Positions 18,220-27,115 of a stretch of 64,000 nt of DNA are shown here, one piece after another; position 1 is the stretch's first letter; every line of letters starts with the position of its first letter. The DNA lies in assembly GCF_900100165.1 (NCBI RefSeq), contig NZ_FNEO01000007.1:107215-171214 (forward strand). Direction: 5' to 3'. The translations under genes were made by a program, and so were the position numbers. The notes under the pieces are model-generated. The model was not told where the DNA came from. It did not search any database and worked only from the letters and a program-made list of their open reading frames with translations. This DNA comes from Flavobacterium glycines (GTDB lineage Bacteria > Bacteroidota > Bacteroidia > Flavobacteriales > Flavobacteriaceae).

Positions 18220-18255
18220 AGAAGTCATTAAGTTTTCTTAGTGGCTTCTTTTTTT
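18220..18255 (+). terminator. Terminator of the efflux operon
   Basis: A 13-bp stem with a TTTT loop (18220-18249). The non-Watson-Crick positions are G-U on the plus transcript, and a T-run follows to 18255. It overlaps the end of the convergent chromate transporter gene. Confidence 0.9.
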
Positions 18256-19378
18256 AAATCAAAGCCAATAAATATCCTAAAAAAGCACCGCCAACAACAA
18301 TAAATGCTGAATTGATTTTTTTGAAACTAAAAGCTATAAAAATCCCTACTATTGCAATCACAATGGTACGCCAATCCGTGATTGTATCCTTTGCCATTTG
18401 AATGCAAATCGAAATAATTATAGCTACCGAAGCCACATTGACAGCATCCAAAAACACCGAAAAAGATTTCGAATTTCGTAGTTTTTTTACCAAAGGATTC
18501 AACAAAGCAACAAATATAAAAGAAGGTAAAAAGACGGCTAAGGTCGAAACCATAGCTCCCGATATTCCATTGATTTGATAACCCACAAAAGTCACAGATG
18601 AAAAAACGGGTCCGGGAGTAAATTGTCCTACAGCAATGGCGTCAATCAATTCTGTTCTGCTAAGTAATCCTTTAGAAACTAATTCGGCATCCAAAAAAGC
18701 AAATAACACATAACCGCTTCCGTAGAGAATAGAACCTATTTTAAGAAAAATCAAAAATAAATTCCAATTACTAGTCACTAAAATTGTCTTAGGAACAGAC
18801 AAAATACCAATAGGAATAAAATTACGATGAACAGTATTTTTATTCTTTATAAAAAACCAAAATAAGGATAGAAAACCAGCCCCAAAAAGCAAGGCAATTT
18901 CGTTAAAGTTCAATAATGACAGCATCAGAACTATTGCACCAATTATTCCAAGCAGAATGGTTTTAAATGATTTTTTTGCCAATGGAAAAATAGCACCCAA
19001 AATAATAGCAATAATAGCAGGTTTAATCCCGTATAAAAAAGGTTGCATTTCGGGTAATTGGCCGTATTCTTTATAGAGCCAGGCGAAAAATCCGGTAATA
19101 AAAACCGCAGGTAAAATAAAACAAAGTCCCGCCACGACTAAGCCCTTTACTCCTGCTCTTTCATGACCAATATGAATTGCCAATTCGGTGCTGTTAGGCC
19201 CCGGAATTAAATGAGTTGCTCCTAACAAATCAAGAAAATGCTGCTCGTCAAGCCATTTTCGTTTAACAACCACCTCGTTTTGCATCATGGCAATATGTAC
19301 CGCCGGACCACCAAAACCAATAATTCCTAATTTTAGAAAAAGTTGCGCAAGTTCTTTTAAATTTTGTTTTTCATTCAT
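18254..19378 (-). CDS. chrA: Chromate transporter (ChrA family)
   Basis: 374 residues with two homologous CHR halves of about 180 residues and roughly ten hydrophobic segments. First-half landmarks are FGGPAVHIAMMQNEVV near residues 22-37 and ATHLIPGPNSTELAIHIG near 53-70. The second half repeats the pattern with GSGYVLFAFLDAELV and AVGQFTPGPVFSSVTFVGY. Long ChrA proteins export chromate, but many environmental homologues are not proven to, so the substrate is a family inference. It stands alone, convergent with the efflux operon. Confidence 0.9.
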   Translation of the reverse strand: MNEKQNLKELAQLFLKLGIIGFGGPAVHIAMMQNEVVVKRKWLDEQHFLDLLGATHLIPGPNSTELAIHIGHERAGVKGLVVAGLCFILPAVFITGFFAWLYKEYGQLPEMQPFLYGIKPAIIAIILGAIFPLAKKSFKTILLGIIGAIVLMLSLLNFNEIALLFGAGFLSLFWFFIKNKNTVHRNFIPIGILSVPKTILVTSNWNLFLIFLKIGSILYGSGYVLFAFLDAELVSKGLLSRTELIDAIAVGQFTPGPVFSSVTFVGYQINGISGAMVSTLAVFLPSFIFVALLNPLVKKLRNSKSFSVFLDAVNVASVAIIISICIQMAKDTITDWRTIVIAIVGIFIAFSFKKINSAFIVVGGAFLGYLLALI

Positions 19379-19435
19379 TTAAAAAAAATTAGACTAAAAG
19401 AATGCTAAATTAAGAATTAAACGTTGGCTTTATAA

Positions 19436-19496
19436 TTTAGAACACAAACTTAACATTAAACTAATTTCTTAAAATTTGCTAAATCTGTGTTCTAAA
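19436..19496. repeat. 11-bp intergenic inverted repeat
   Basis: TTTAGAACACA (19436-19446) is exactly complementary to TGTGTTCTAAA (19486-19496), with a 39-base AT-rich loop. It sits directly after the stop of the GyrI-like gene on the minus strand and could act as its transcript end. Confidence 0.65.
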
Positions 19497-19500
19497 AATA

Positions 19501-19980
19501 TTATTTCAACCGAACAGGAATCCAGACTTCTTCTTCCGAATTGGGATCTCCTTTTTTGTATTTAGAACCCAAAATTTCAAAATGAGGTCGGTTATCCACC
19601 ACATAAGCCGAATTGGGAATCCAATCACTAAAAATGGCTTCAAAAAAAGCGGGAGCATTACTACCATCTCCTTTGTAGTCAAAAACCGCATACCAACCTC
19701 CCGGAATTATCAGAGTATGCATATTTGAAGGAATGTTTTCAAAAGCACTTACTTCAACAGCTGCCCATTTTTCAAAAACCGTTTCAGGATTAAAATGAGT
19801 CCAAAAATCTATTGGAAATTGTTGTACCGAAAACAAATCAGAACCAATGGTATTTGTAATTTCCGTTTTTATCGGCATAAAACTTTGCCACAACGGAACC
19901 GGATTGTAAGCCGCATAATTCATGTTTTGCTTACAACCTACCAGCTTTTTTTCTTCGAGGGCTATTATTCTAGGTTTCAT
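19501..19980 (-). CDS. GyrI-like / AraC effector-binding domain protein
   Basis: 159 residues forming a single GyrI-like small-molecule-binding domain with no DNA-binding part. The N-terminus PRIIALEEKKLVGCKQNM matches the usual first strand. The middle AAVEVSAFENIPSNMHTLIIPGGWYAVFDYKG and the C-terminal PHFEILGSKYKKGDPNSEEEVWIPV are characteristic. Stand-alone members bind hydrophobic ligands or act as small hydrolases; nothing here says which. It has no clear operon partner. Confidence 0.82.
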   Translation of the reverse strand: MKPRIIALEEKKLVGCKQNMNYAAYNPVPLWQSFMPIKTEITNTIGSDLFSVQQFPIDFWTHFNPETVFEKWAAVEVSAFENIPSNMHTLIIPGGWYAVFDYKGDGSNAPAFFEAIFSDWIPNSAYVVDNRPHFEILGSKYKKGDPNSEEEVWIPVRLK

Positions 19981-20013
19981 CTTAATTAAATAAAAAGAGT
20001 TTTAAAAATAATT

Positions 20014-22101
20014 TTATAATTGATAGTCATTTGTTTTTTCGACAATAGGAAGATTAGCTGTTGTCAATAATTCACTTTGAAAATCCAGTAATTCTTTTTT
20101 TAATAGAAAATACCCTCTTGAAATGATAAACATATAATTATTAATTGCTTTATAAAAGATGTTTAACTCCTCCTCAATATATTTACTGTTAGAAAAATAC
20201 AGCCAACTCTCTTTCAAATACAATTCAAAACTTTCTCGAATATCAGCTGTTAATTCTTTTTTAAATAATTCATTTGAAAGCATATCTTGAATCTCTTTTT
20301 TGATGTTTACTTCCAGAGCGTAAACATTTTTCAATTTTGATTTGATTACTTCTATCGGAGTAACTACCGATAAAAAATCGGTGGCATTTATTAAATCATT
20401 ATAATAAGCAGCTCTTTTTTCATATTCAGAATCATAATTGAAAAAAGCTTTGTATTTCAATATTAAAGAACCATCCCTGTAATCTTTTTTAGCCAGATTA
20501 TTAAAAAATAAAAAGATTGAAATGTCATTCTCTGTGATTTTATTTCTCAAATTATTTATTTCTTTCTCAATTTTGGGCAACAATTCCAAAGCATCTTTAG
20601 CTTTAAATTTATGTCCATCATAATCAAAGCTTTTAATACTTATTTGTTTGTTTGCAATATTTTCAATAACCATTTTATCATTTTCTAATGCAATAAACTC
20701 ATAAACCATATCAATTTTTTCTTTGCTGAAAAGAGCATCAAAAAAACTTACATCAGAATTTTTATCTAAAGTATTTATTTCAAAATAATTAGGATTTTTA
20801 TTATCATAATACCCGTTATAAATAGAATTGAACGTATTCTTTTCAAATTGTTCCTGATATTCTGATTTAAAATCTTCTAATGATAAATAACCAAAGGTTT
20901 CTATATTTTCAATACTGGAAAATAATTTTGCAGTGAGCTTTTCCTGAATCTTCTCAATGTCTTGGAAAACAGTATTCGCCATTTGGTTTTCTGTTATTTC
21001 CTTATGAATATTAAGTTTATTAAGTTTCGCATTTCTATCCTGAGTGGATGGATGTGAAGCCCATTGATTTTCAATATTAAGTTTGGATTTATTAAACTTA
21101 TTTGCATCTAATTCACTAACTAAAGGTAATCCATTTTTGCATTCTATTTGACTGTCTTTTGCAAAAAAATCCAATAAAAACAATTGTTCTTTATAAACAT
21201 TCCTCGGTTTTATGTTTTGACTGATTTTATCGCTGTAAAAACTAAGAACAGAATTGTACGCAGAATCCACTAAATCCATTCTTAACAAAGATTCCTGTAA
21301 TGGATGAATTCCTGCTACATTAGCCGCAACTTCATCAGCATGAAATTCCATTTCTCGGGAAAGTGCCAAATAATTGATATTAATTAACCCATACATTTTT
21401 TTTAATATCCATTGAATTGCTTCAATTATTTTTACAGATATAATCAAAAATATAGAGAAATAATTATTTGAATTGCCCCATTTTTGTATTGTTTTATCGA
21501 ATGAATCATTCTCATATAACATATTAAAAATAATTTGGTTTACATAATACACATAACTTCCAACTTTCATGCTTTTTTGAGAAAAATGTCCGAACTCATG
21601 TGCCAAAATAGCTTTTAATTCCTGTTTGGTTATGGTATTAACTAATCCTAATCCTATATTAAGATTCTTTTTTACAGGGAAAAATAAACTCCAAAAATTG
21701 GAATCATAAAACACACTTGCATTTACATCAGCTGACAGATAAATCTTTTTAGGAAAATTTGTACCCACTTCATTTACTATCTCTGTTATAAACTCAAATA
21801 ATTTAGGTTCGTTTTCTTCCTTAATTTCTACTAAATGACTAAGATCTATAGTGTGTTTTTTGAATAGAAATTTGAATAAAAATGCCAAAATATAAAATCC
21901 TAAACTTGCTAATCCAAGTCCAAACATTAATGTAAAAAAGGACGGATGATTTTTAATCATAAAAAATCCCCCTAAAGCACATAATACAGTTAAGCCTACA
22001 GCAAAAGCAATTAAGATTACGTAAACAATCATAAATAAAACGATTGAAGCAATCGCTTTAATTGTCCTTTTTCTAAAATTTTTAGATACTTCTATATTCA
22101 T
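20014..22101 (-). CDS. M48-family membrane zinc metallopeptidase
   Basis: 695 residues. Two hydrophobic segments (about 15-50 and 55-80) are followed by a peptidase domain. The zinc motif HEFGH lies at 168-172, and a downstream EFHADEVAAN supplies the third ligand, as in HtpX/Ste24-type enzymes. Two further hydrophobic stretches lie at about 210-245. The C-terminal 350 residues are charged, helical and unlike HtpX, so this is one of the longer M48 proteins found in Bacteroidota rather than HtpX itself. The likely role is turnover of misfolded membrane proteins, inferred from the family. It is a single gene. Confidence 0.88.
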   Translation of the reverse strand: MNIEVSKNFRKRTIKAIASIVLFMIVYVILIAFAVGLTVLCALGGFFMIKNHPSFFTLMFGLGLASLGFYILAFLFKFLFKKHTIDLSHLVEIKEENEPKLFEFITEIVNEVGTNFPKKIYLSADVNASVFYDSNFWSLFFPVKKNLNIGLGLVNTITKQELKAILAHEFGHFSQKSMKVGSYVYYVNQIIFNMLYENDSFDKTIQKWGNSNNYFSIFLIISVKIIEAIQWILKKMYGLININYLALSREMEFHADEVAANVAGIHPLQESLLRMDLVDSAYNSVLSFYSDKISQNIKPRNVYKEQLFLLDFFAKDSQIECKNGLPLVSELDANKFNKSKLNIENQWASHPSTQDRNAKLNKLNIHKEITENQMANTVFQDIEKIQEKLTAKLFSSIENIETFGYLSLEDFKSEYQEQFEKNTFNSIYNGYYDNKNPNYFEINTLDKNSDVSFFDALFSKEKIDMVYEFIALENDKMVIENIANKQISIKSFDYDGHKFKAKDALELLPKIEKEINNLRNKITENDISIFLFFNNLAKKDYRDGSLILKYKAFFNYDSEYEKRAAYYNDLINATDFLSVVTPIEVIKSKLKNVYALEVNIKKEIQDMLSNELFKKELTADIRESFELYLKESWLYFSNSKYIEEELNIFYKAINNYMFIISRGYFLLKKELLDFQSELLTTANLPIVEKTNDYQL

Positions 22102-22398
22102 TTTTTACAATTGTATTAATTTCAATATCTTCAAATGTAAGATAAATATGCTAATATAAAAATTCAAAAAAGATTAAATTTCTTAATTAATTTGTTAGAT
22201 TCACTTCAATCAATACAAATCAATTCTTTCGAAAATATTAGTTACCATAATTTCAGAAAAAATATTACTACTATCAGGAAAGGATATTAGAAAGAAATTT
22301 TATCATAATATTAGGAAGTTGAACTATATAAAATCTGTAATTTGCACAATGTACTTGCGTTTTTTACGTTCAGGAATAACTATTAGAACAGATAAAAC

Positions 22399-23952
22399 AT
22401 GGATAAAATAAAAATACTTTGGGTTGACGACGAAATTGATTATCTAAAACCACACATTCTTTTCTTAGAGAAAAAAAATTACGAAGTCACTACTTGCAAC
22501 AATGGTCTTGATGCCATCGAGATATTTGATAACGAAAATTTTGACATTGTTTTCCTTGACGAAAACATGCCCGGAATGAGCGGACTGGAAACCCTTTCGG
22601 AGATGAAAGAGAAAAAAAGTGCTATCCCGATGATTATGATTACCAAAAGCGAAGAAGAATACATTATGGAGGAAGCCATTGGCGCTAAGATTGCCGATTA
22701 CCTGATTAAGCCCGTGAATCCAAATCAGATTTTGCTGAGTTTAAAAAAGAATCTGGATAATTCTAAATTGATTTCGCAAAAAACCACTTTGGATTACCAA
22801 AAGGAATTTCGAAAAATAGCCATGGAAATGGGTATGGTCAACAGCTACGAAGACTGGATAGAATTGTATAAAAAACTATTATTCTGGGAATTACAATTGG
22901 AAGACATCAATGACCCGGCTATGATTGAAATTCTGGAATCCCAAAAAGTAGAAGCTAATTCACAGTTTGGAAAATTCATCGAACGTAATTACGAAGACTG
23001 GTTTTTACCTAAAGCAGACACTCCTATTCAATCGCATACATTATTTAAGGAATTAGTAGTTCCTGAATTGAAGAAAAAAGAAAGACCGGTTTTATTTATC
23101 GTGATTGACAATTTGCGTTACGATCAATGGAAAGCCTTTGAAAATGTAGTAGCCGATTATTATAAACTGGAAAAAGAGGTACCTTATTATTCTATTTTAC
23201 CAACGGCTACCCAATACGCCCGAAATGCTATTTTCTCAGGTTTATTACCTGTTGAGATGGAAAAAAAACATCCGGACTTATGGAAAAATGATCCCGACGA
23301 AGGCGGAAAAAATTTATTTGAAGCCGAATTTTTGGCAGCCCAATTGAAGCGTTTAAATCTGAATATCAAATCGGATTATTTCAAAATTACCAATATGGCT
23401 TCGGGCAAAAAACTTCTGGATAATTTTAGAGCTTTAAAAGACAACGATTTGGTTGCGGTAGTCTATAATTTTGTCGATATGCTTTCGCACGCCAAAACCG
23501 AAATGGATGTTGTAAAAGAACTTGCTCCTGATGACAAAGCTTATCGTTCCTTAACTTTAAGTTGGTTTAAAAATTCACCATTATTGGAAATTATCCAACA
23601 GGCACAAAAACTGGGTTTCAAATTAGTCTTAACAACGGACCACGGAACTATCAACGTAAAAAACCCTTCAAAAGTGGTTGGTGATAAAAATACCAGTTTG
23701 AATTTGCGTTACAAAACCGGCCGCAGTCTAACTTATGAAAACAAAGATGTTTATGCGGTAAAAGACCCAAAAAAAATTGGCTTGCCGGCAATAAATATGA
23801 GCAGTTCTTTTATTTTTGCAAAAAATGATTTGTTTTTAGCTTACGTTAACAACTACAATCATTATGTGAGTTATTATAAAAATACGTATCAGCATGGTGG
23901 AATTTCGCTTGAAGAAATGATTGTACCCTGCCTGATATTTAATCCAAAATAA
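22399..23952 (+). CDS. porX: Response regulator with PglZ domain, PorX type (type IX secretion control)
   Basis: 517 residues, the same size as PorX. The N-terminal receiver domain (1-120) has the acidic pair Asp10/Asp11, phosphoacceptor Asp54 in FLDENMPG, and a conserved Lys in YLIKP. A helical linker follows. The C-terminal part (about 225-515) is a PglZ/alkaline-phosphatase-like domain with VLFIVIDNLRYDQW and TTDHGTI, which provide metal-binding Asp and His residues. In Porphyromonas and Flavobacterium, PorX with the PorY kinase controls type IX secretion. No kinase gene is nearby. The SprB-repeat adhesin at the right edge of this window is the kind of cargo that system exports. Confidence 0.93.
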   Translation: MDKIKILWVDDEIDYLKPHILFLEKKNYEVTTCNNGLDAIEIFDNENFDIVFLDENMPGMSGLETLSEMKEKKSAIPMIMITKSEEEYIMEEAIGAKIADYLIKPVNPNQILLSLKKNLDNSKLISQKTTLDYQKEFRKIAMEMGMVNSYEDWIELYKKLLFWELQLEDINDPAMIEILESQKVEANSQFGKFIERNYEDWFLPKADTPIQSHTLFKELVVPELKKKERPVLFIVIDNLRYDQWKAFENVVADYYKLEKEVPYYSILPTATQYARNAIFSGLLPVEMEKKHPDLWKNDPDEGGKNLFEAEFLAAQLKRLNLNIKSDYFKITNMASGKKLLDNFRALKDNDLVAVVYNFVDMLSHAKTEMDVVKELAPDDKAYRSLTLSWFKNSPLLEIIQQAQKLGFKLVLTTDHGTINVKNPSKVVGDKNTSLNLRYKTGRSLTYENKDVYAVKDPKKIGLPAINMSSSFIFAKNDLFLAYVNNYNHYVSYYKNTYQHGGISLEEMIVPCLIFNPK

Positions 23953-23963
23953 AATAGTTTTCA

Positions 23964-24005
23964 GTGTTCAGTATTCAGTCATCAAAAGAACTGAATACTG
24001 AACAC
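23964..24005. repeat. 16-bp perfect inverted repeat upstream of tsaE
   Basis: GTGTTCAGTATTCAGT (23964-23979) and its exact complement (23990-24005) with a 10-base loop. It lies 11 bases after the porX stop and could end or stabilise the porX transcript. A GTG inside it opens the tsaE frame artificially. Confidence 0.85.
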
Positions 24006-24026
24006 CAAAAACGGAACACTAGAATT

Positions 24027-24434
24027 ATGGAAATCACTTTTTCATTAAACGAAATAAGCAATGTTGCCGAATTGATTGTAGCGGCTAAGCCTAACAAAGT
24101 AATCCTTTTTAATGGTGAAATGGGAGCCGGAAAAACTACATTTATCAAACAATTGTGCAAAACTCTTGGGGTAAATGAAGCTACCAGCAGTCCTACTTTT
24201 TCTTTAGTTAACGAATATGAAACTACAGACAATCAGACTGTTTATCATTTTGATTTTTATCGTTTAAAAAAAGAAACTGAAGCACTCGACATGGGAGTAG
24301 ATGATTATTTGTATTCCGGAAATTGGTGTTTTATCGAATGGGCGGAAAATATTGCTAATCTTATTCCTGAAACACATTCCACCATAAATATTGAAGCACT
24401 TCCGGATGGAAAAAGACTTTTAAAACTAAATTAA
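24027..24434 (+). CDS. tsaE: tRNA t6A biosynthesis ATPase TsaE
   Basis: 135 residues from the ATG at 24027. A GTG at 23964 keeps the frame open, but that extension runs through a perfect hairpin and is not family-like. TsaE works with TsaB and TsaD to make threonylcarbamoyl-adenosine at position 37 of ANN-decoding tRNAs. Seen are the P-loop GEMGAGKTTF, SSPTFSLVNEY (switch-like Thr/Ser region) and the conserved FIEWAENI near the C-terminus. It follows porX closely on the same strand, possibly as an operon despite the hairpin between. Confidence 0.93.
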   Translation: MEITFSLNEISNVAELIVAAKPNKVILFNGEMGAGKTTFIKQLCKTLGVNEATSSPTFSLVNEYETTDNQTVYHFDFYRLKKETEALDMGVDDYLYSGNWCFIEWAENIANLIPETHSTINIEALPDGKRLLKLN

Positions 24435-24440
24435 TTCAAT

Positions 24441-24489
24441 GAAAACAAATAATTATAACTACTGAATATCAGTATTTTAAATTGTTTTC
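24441..24489 (+). terminator. Nested hairpin after tsaE, likely terminator
   Basis: Outer arms GAAAACAA and TTGTTTTC enclose a perfect inner hairpin TACTGA-ATA-TCAGTA, followed by TTTTGTGTTT. It starts 7 bases after the tsaE stop. Confidence 0.55.
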
Positions 24490-24649
24490 TTTTGTGTTTC
24501 TCCGAAAATACTTCTTAAGAAAAAACAACAAAAGTATTAAAAATCTAACTTTATGTTAATTAATAAAATCATTTGCGTTTTTATCAGATTATAAAACTTA
24601 TTTTTTTAATCTTTTTGTGTAATTTTACCTTTTAATTGTACCAAAAACG

Positions 24650-25849
24650 ATGTCAATATCAATAACTCCATTTACAAAACAACAGTTATTACCTCAGGAA
24701 GAGAAGCTGGAAGTAGCCAAAAAAAAAGGTGACCTATTTATTGGTATTCCAAAAGAGACCAGCTATCAGGAACGTCGTATCTGCTTAACACCTGATGCAG
24801 TGAGTTCGTTAGTGTGTCATGGACATCGCGTGATGATTGAATCGGGAGCAGGAGAAAGTGCCAGTTATTCGGACAAAGAGTATTCTGAAGCAGGTGCGGA
24901 AGTAACTAAAGACACTCAAAAAGTTTTTGGCTGTCCGATGATTTTAAAAGTCGAGCCACCTACAATTGCCGAAATCAACATGATGAATAATCAAACGATT
25001 CTACTTTCGGCAATTCAATTAAAAACCAAGAAAAAAGAATATTTTGAAGCTTTAACAAAGAAGAAAATTACAGCTTTGGCTTTTGAATATCTTAAAGATG
25101 TCGATGATACCTATCCGGTTGTAAAATCCTTAAGTGAAATTGCCGGAACAGCTTCTATATTAATTGCCTCCGAATTAATGATTGCCAATGCAAACGGAAG
25201 AGGACTACTTTTTGGAAATATTACCGGAGTCCCTCCTACTGAAGTGGTTATCCTGGGAGCAGGAACTGCCGGGGAATTTGCAGCAAGAGCAGCCATTGGA
25301 TTAGGAGCTAATGTAAAAGTTTTTGATAATTCGATTACCAAATTAAGACGCCTTCAGAATAGTTTGAGTGAGCGTATTTTCACATCAACGATTCAACCTA
25401 AAGCGCTGATGAAAGCCCTAAGACGTTGTGATGTTGCCATTGGTGCCATTCGCGGTTTAGAACGCTGCCCAATTGTCGTTACCGAAACAATGGTGGAACA
25501 CATGAAAAAAGGTGCTGTTATTGTTGATGTCAGTATCGATATGGGAGGTTGTTTTGAAACATCCGAAGTTACTACACACGAAAAACCAACCTTCATAAAG
25601 AGCAATATTCTTCATTATTGTGTTCCCAATATTCCTTCCCGCTATTCTAAGACCGCTTCGCTTTCAATAAGCAATATTATTACTCCTTATTTATTAAAAA
25701 TTGCTGAAGATGGTGGACTTGAAAGTGCCATTCGCTGTGATAAAGGCTTGAAAAACGGGGTTTATACCTACCACGGAATCCTAACCAACAGAGCTATTGG
25801 AGAATGGTTTGATTTACCTAACAACGACATTAATTTAATTGTTTTTTAA
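24650..25849 (+). CDS. ald: Alanine dehydrogenase / PNT-domain protein
   Basis: 399 residues. An N-terminal alanine dehydrogenase/transhydrogenase domain begins after about 25 extra residues (GIPKETSYQERRICLTPDAV at 33-52). The central Rossmann NAD-binding domain has VVILGAGTAGEFAARAAIGLGA at about 200-221. Late motifs such as KGAVIVDVSIDMGGCFE and PNIPSRYSKTAS match the family. The enzyme oxidatively deaminates L-alanine to pyruvate and ammonia with NAD. The N-terminal lead, about 30 residues longer than in Bacillus Ald, is common in Bacteroidota. It stands alone; a TACCTTTT sequence 25 bases upstream may be the -7 box. Confidence 0.88.
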   Translation: MSISITPFTKQQLLPQEEKLEVAKKKGDLFIGIPKETSYQERRICLTPDAVSSLVCHGHRVMIESGAGESASYSDKEYSEAGAEVTKDTQKVFGCPMILKVEPPTIAEINMMNNQTILLSAIQLKTKKKEYFEALTKKKITALAFEYLKDVDDTYPVVKSLSEIAGTASILIASELMIANANGRGLLFGNITGVPPTEVVILGAGTAGEFAARAAIGLGANVKVFDNSITKLRRLQNSLSERIFTSTIQPKALMKALRRCDVAIGAIRGLERCPIVVTETMVEHMKKGAVIVDVSIDMGGCFETSEVTTHEKPTFIKSNILHYCVPNIPSRYSKTASLSISNIITPYLLKIAEDGGLESAIRCDKGLKNGVYTYHGILTNRAIGEWFDLPNNDINLIVF

Positions 25850-25870
25850 GTAAACTTTCAACTACCTTTG
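25839..25870 (+). promoter_or_regulatory. Promoter of the DUF4258-like gene
   Basis: TTG (25839-25841), 21 bases, then TACCTTTG (25863-25870), which fits the Bacteroidota pattern. The -33 element lies inside the end of the upstream coding sequence. ATG follows 15 bases after the -7 box. Confidence 0.6.
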
Positions 25871-25885
25871 CCAAAAAAATAATTC

Positions 25886-26263
25886 ATGAAATTTGTACAA
25901 CGTTTTGCTTACTATCTGGTAGGTTTAGTAATAGGCTGCTTTTTTGTAGCCCTTGTTTTTAGTGGAAAAGATACTCGATGTAATTATTTCCCAAATGCCC
26001 GTGTTTTGAATGATATTAGAAACAAACCTTTTGAATATTCTGCAAAAGCTACTCAGGTTTTAAATGAAAAATGGGTCGATACTGCTGATATTCGAAAAAC
26101 TTTAGAATTTGGCGATGTTGACTTTGATAAAAGCGATACTGAATTTGGAAAAAAAAACAAATTGTATGTTATTGAGGGAAAAACAGCCCAAAATGTCGAA
26201 ATCATTTTAACCGTAAAAAACGAAGAAAACAAAGCTACTTTAGAAAATATTATTAAGAAGTAA
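25886..26263 (+). CDS. DUF4258 domain protein, membrane-anchored
   Basis: 125 residues. An N-terminal hydrophobic segment (about 8-28) suggests a signal anchor, with the rest outside the cytoplasm. Residues about 55-120 (KATQVLNEKWVDTADIRKTLEFGDVDF and VEIILTVKNEE) resemble DUF4258, a small fold found alone or near toxins, with no known activity in this context. It has its own promoter and terminator. The family call is moderate. Confidence 0.7.
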   Translation: MKFVQRFAYYLVGLVIGCFFVALVFSGKDTRCNYFPNARVLNDIRNKPFEYSAKATQVLNEKWVDTADIRKTLEFGDVDFDKSDTEFGKKNKLYVIEGKTAQNVEIILTVKNEENKATLENIIKK

Positions 26264-26282
26264 TTTTATTCTTTTACCATAT

Positions 26283-26327
26283 AAGCCATTTAAATTTCGT
26301 AAAAAGAAATTTGAATGGCTTTTTTTA
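26283..26327 (+). terminator. Terminator of the DUF4258-like gene
   Basis: A 16-bp stem (26283-26298 with 26306-26321) with a single T-G pair and a 7-base loop, followed by a T-run on the plus strand. It lies 20 bases after the stop. Confidence 0.9.
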
Positions 26328-26513
26328 TCCGATAAGTTATCTCTCTGCTAATATATCTGATGTCGAATAAATCATTATAATTTTGGAATTTATCCGAAAA
26401 ACAAATGGTATTAATTAACAAATAAGAAACTACAAATATATTTCTGTAAGAAATTTGTTTGTATTTGAAATAATAATAGATTGAAAAAGGATTTTTAATT
26501 TAAAAACTTCTAC

Positions 26514-27115
26514 ATGAACAAAATTTTAACAGTTGTAATCGGACTCCTTTTAATTGCTTTAACCTCTTTCACAACAGAAAAAACTACTTCAGGTTTTCAG
26601 GAGACATTACAAAAGACTAAGATGTCTTTCTCAATGCCAAAAGATTTTAAAGAGACAACAATTATTCCTAACAATCATATGAATTATGAATATGCCATCA
26701 AACATATTGAAAAGAATTTTGAAGTTAGATTTGCAATACGTCCACTTGGAGATAGAATGACTGCGTTTTATGAAAAAGAAAAAAACAAAAAAACTGGTGA
26801 AGTAAATTTAAGTCCTAATAAGTCCTATCAGGCTTCTTTTTTAGCTATTACTATGAATGTTTCTGGCATTATGGACAAATTACCCAGAACTTCTACTTTT
26901 CCCCAGAAGCGATTAAAGCTGAATTTAATGCCGATTGGGGTGCAATGACTATGGTGGAACCAAGAAAAGAATTTGGACAGGATTACAAATATTGCATGAT
27001 AATAGCCATTCATAAAGATGATGCTGCAGATGCCTATTATTTTTATTTAGCAGATGACCAGCAAACCCTAAAAGAACAAATGCAAGCTGTTTTTCATAGT
27101 TTAAAATTCAATTAG
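26514..27115 (+). pseudogene. Secreted protein gene interrupted by a -1 type frameshift
   Basis: The first frame gives a signal peptide (about residues 1-20, ending near LTSFTTEK) and about 120 sensible residues, then stops at 26948 after an out-of-frame tail. The remaining sense continues in the -1 frame (QNFYFSPEAIKAEFNADWG and on to HSLKFN) with a stop at 27113-27115. One extra base near the CCC at 26883-26885 would restore a single 200-residue protein reading through LPQNFYFSPEAI. The stop directly abuts the convergent ung gene. It resembles conserved flavobacterial secreted proteins of unknown function. Either a true pseudogene or a one-base assembly error. Confidence 0.75.

Noticed and set aside
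19506..19691. 61-residue minus-strand frame
   Set aside because: Alternate-frame shadow inside the GyrI-like gene.
26828..27013. 61-residue minus-strand frame
   Set aside because: Shadow of the frameshifted secreted-protein gene.
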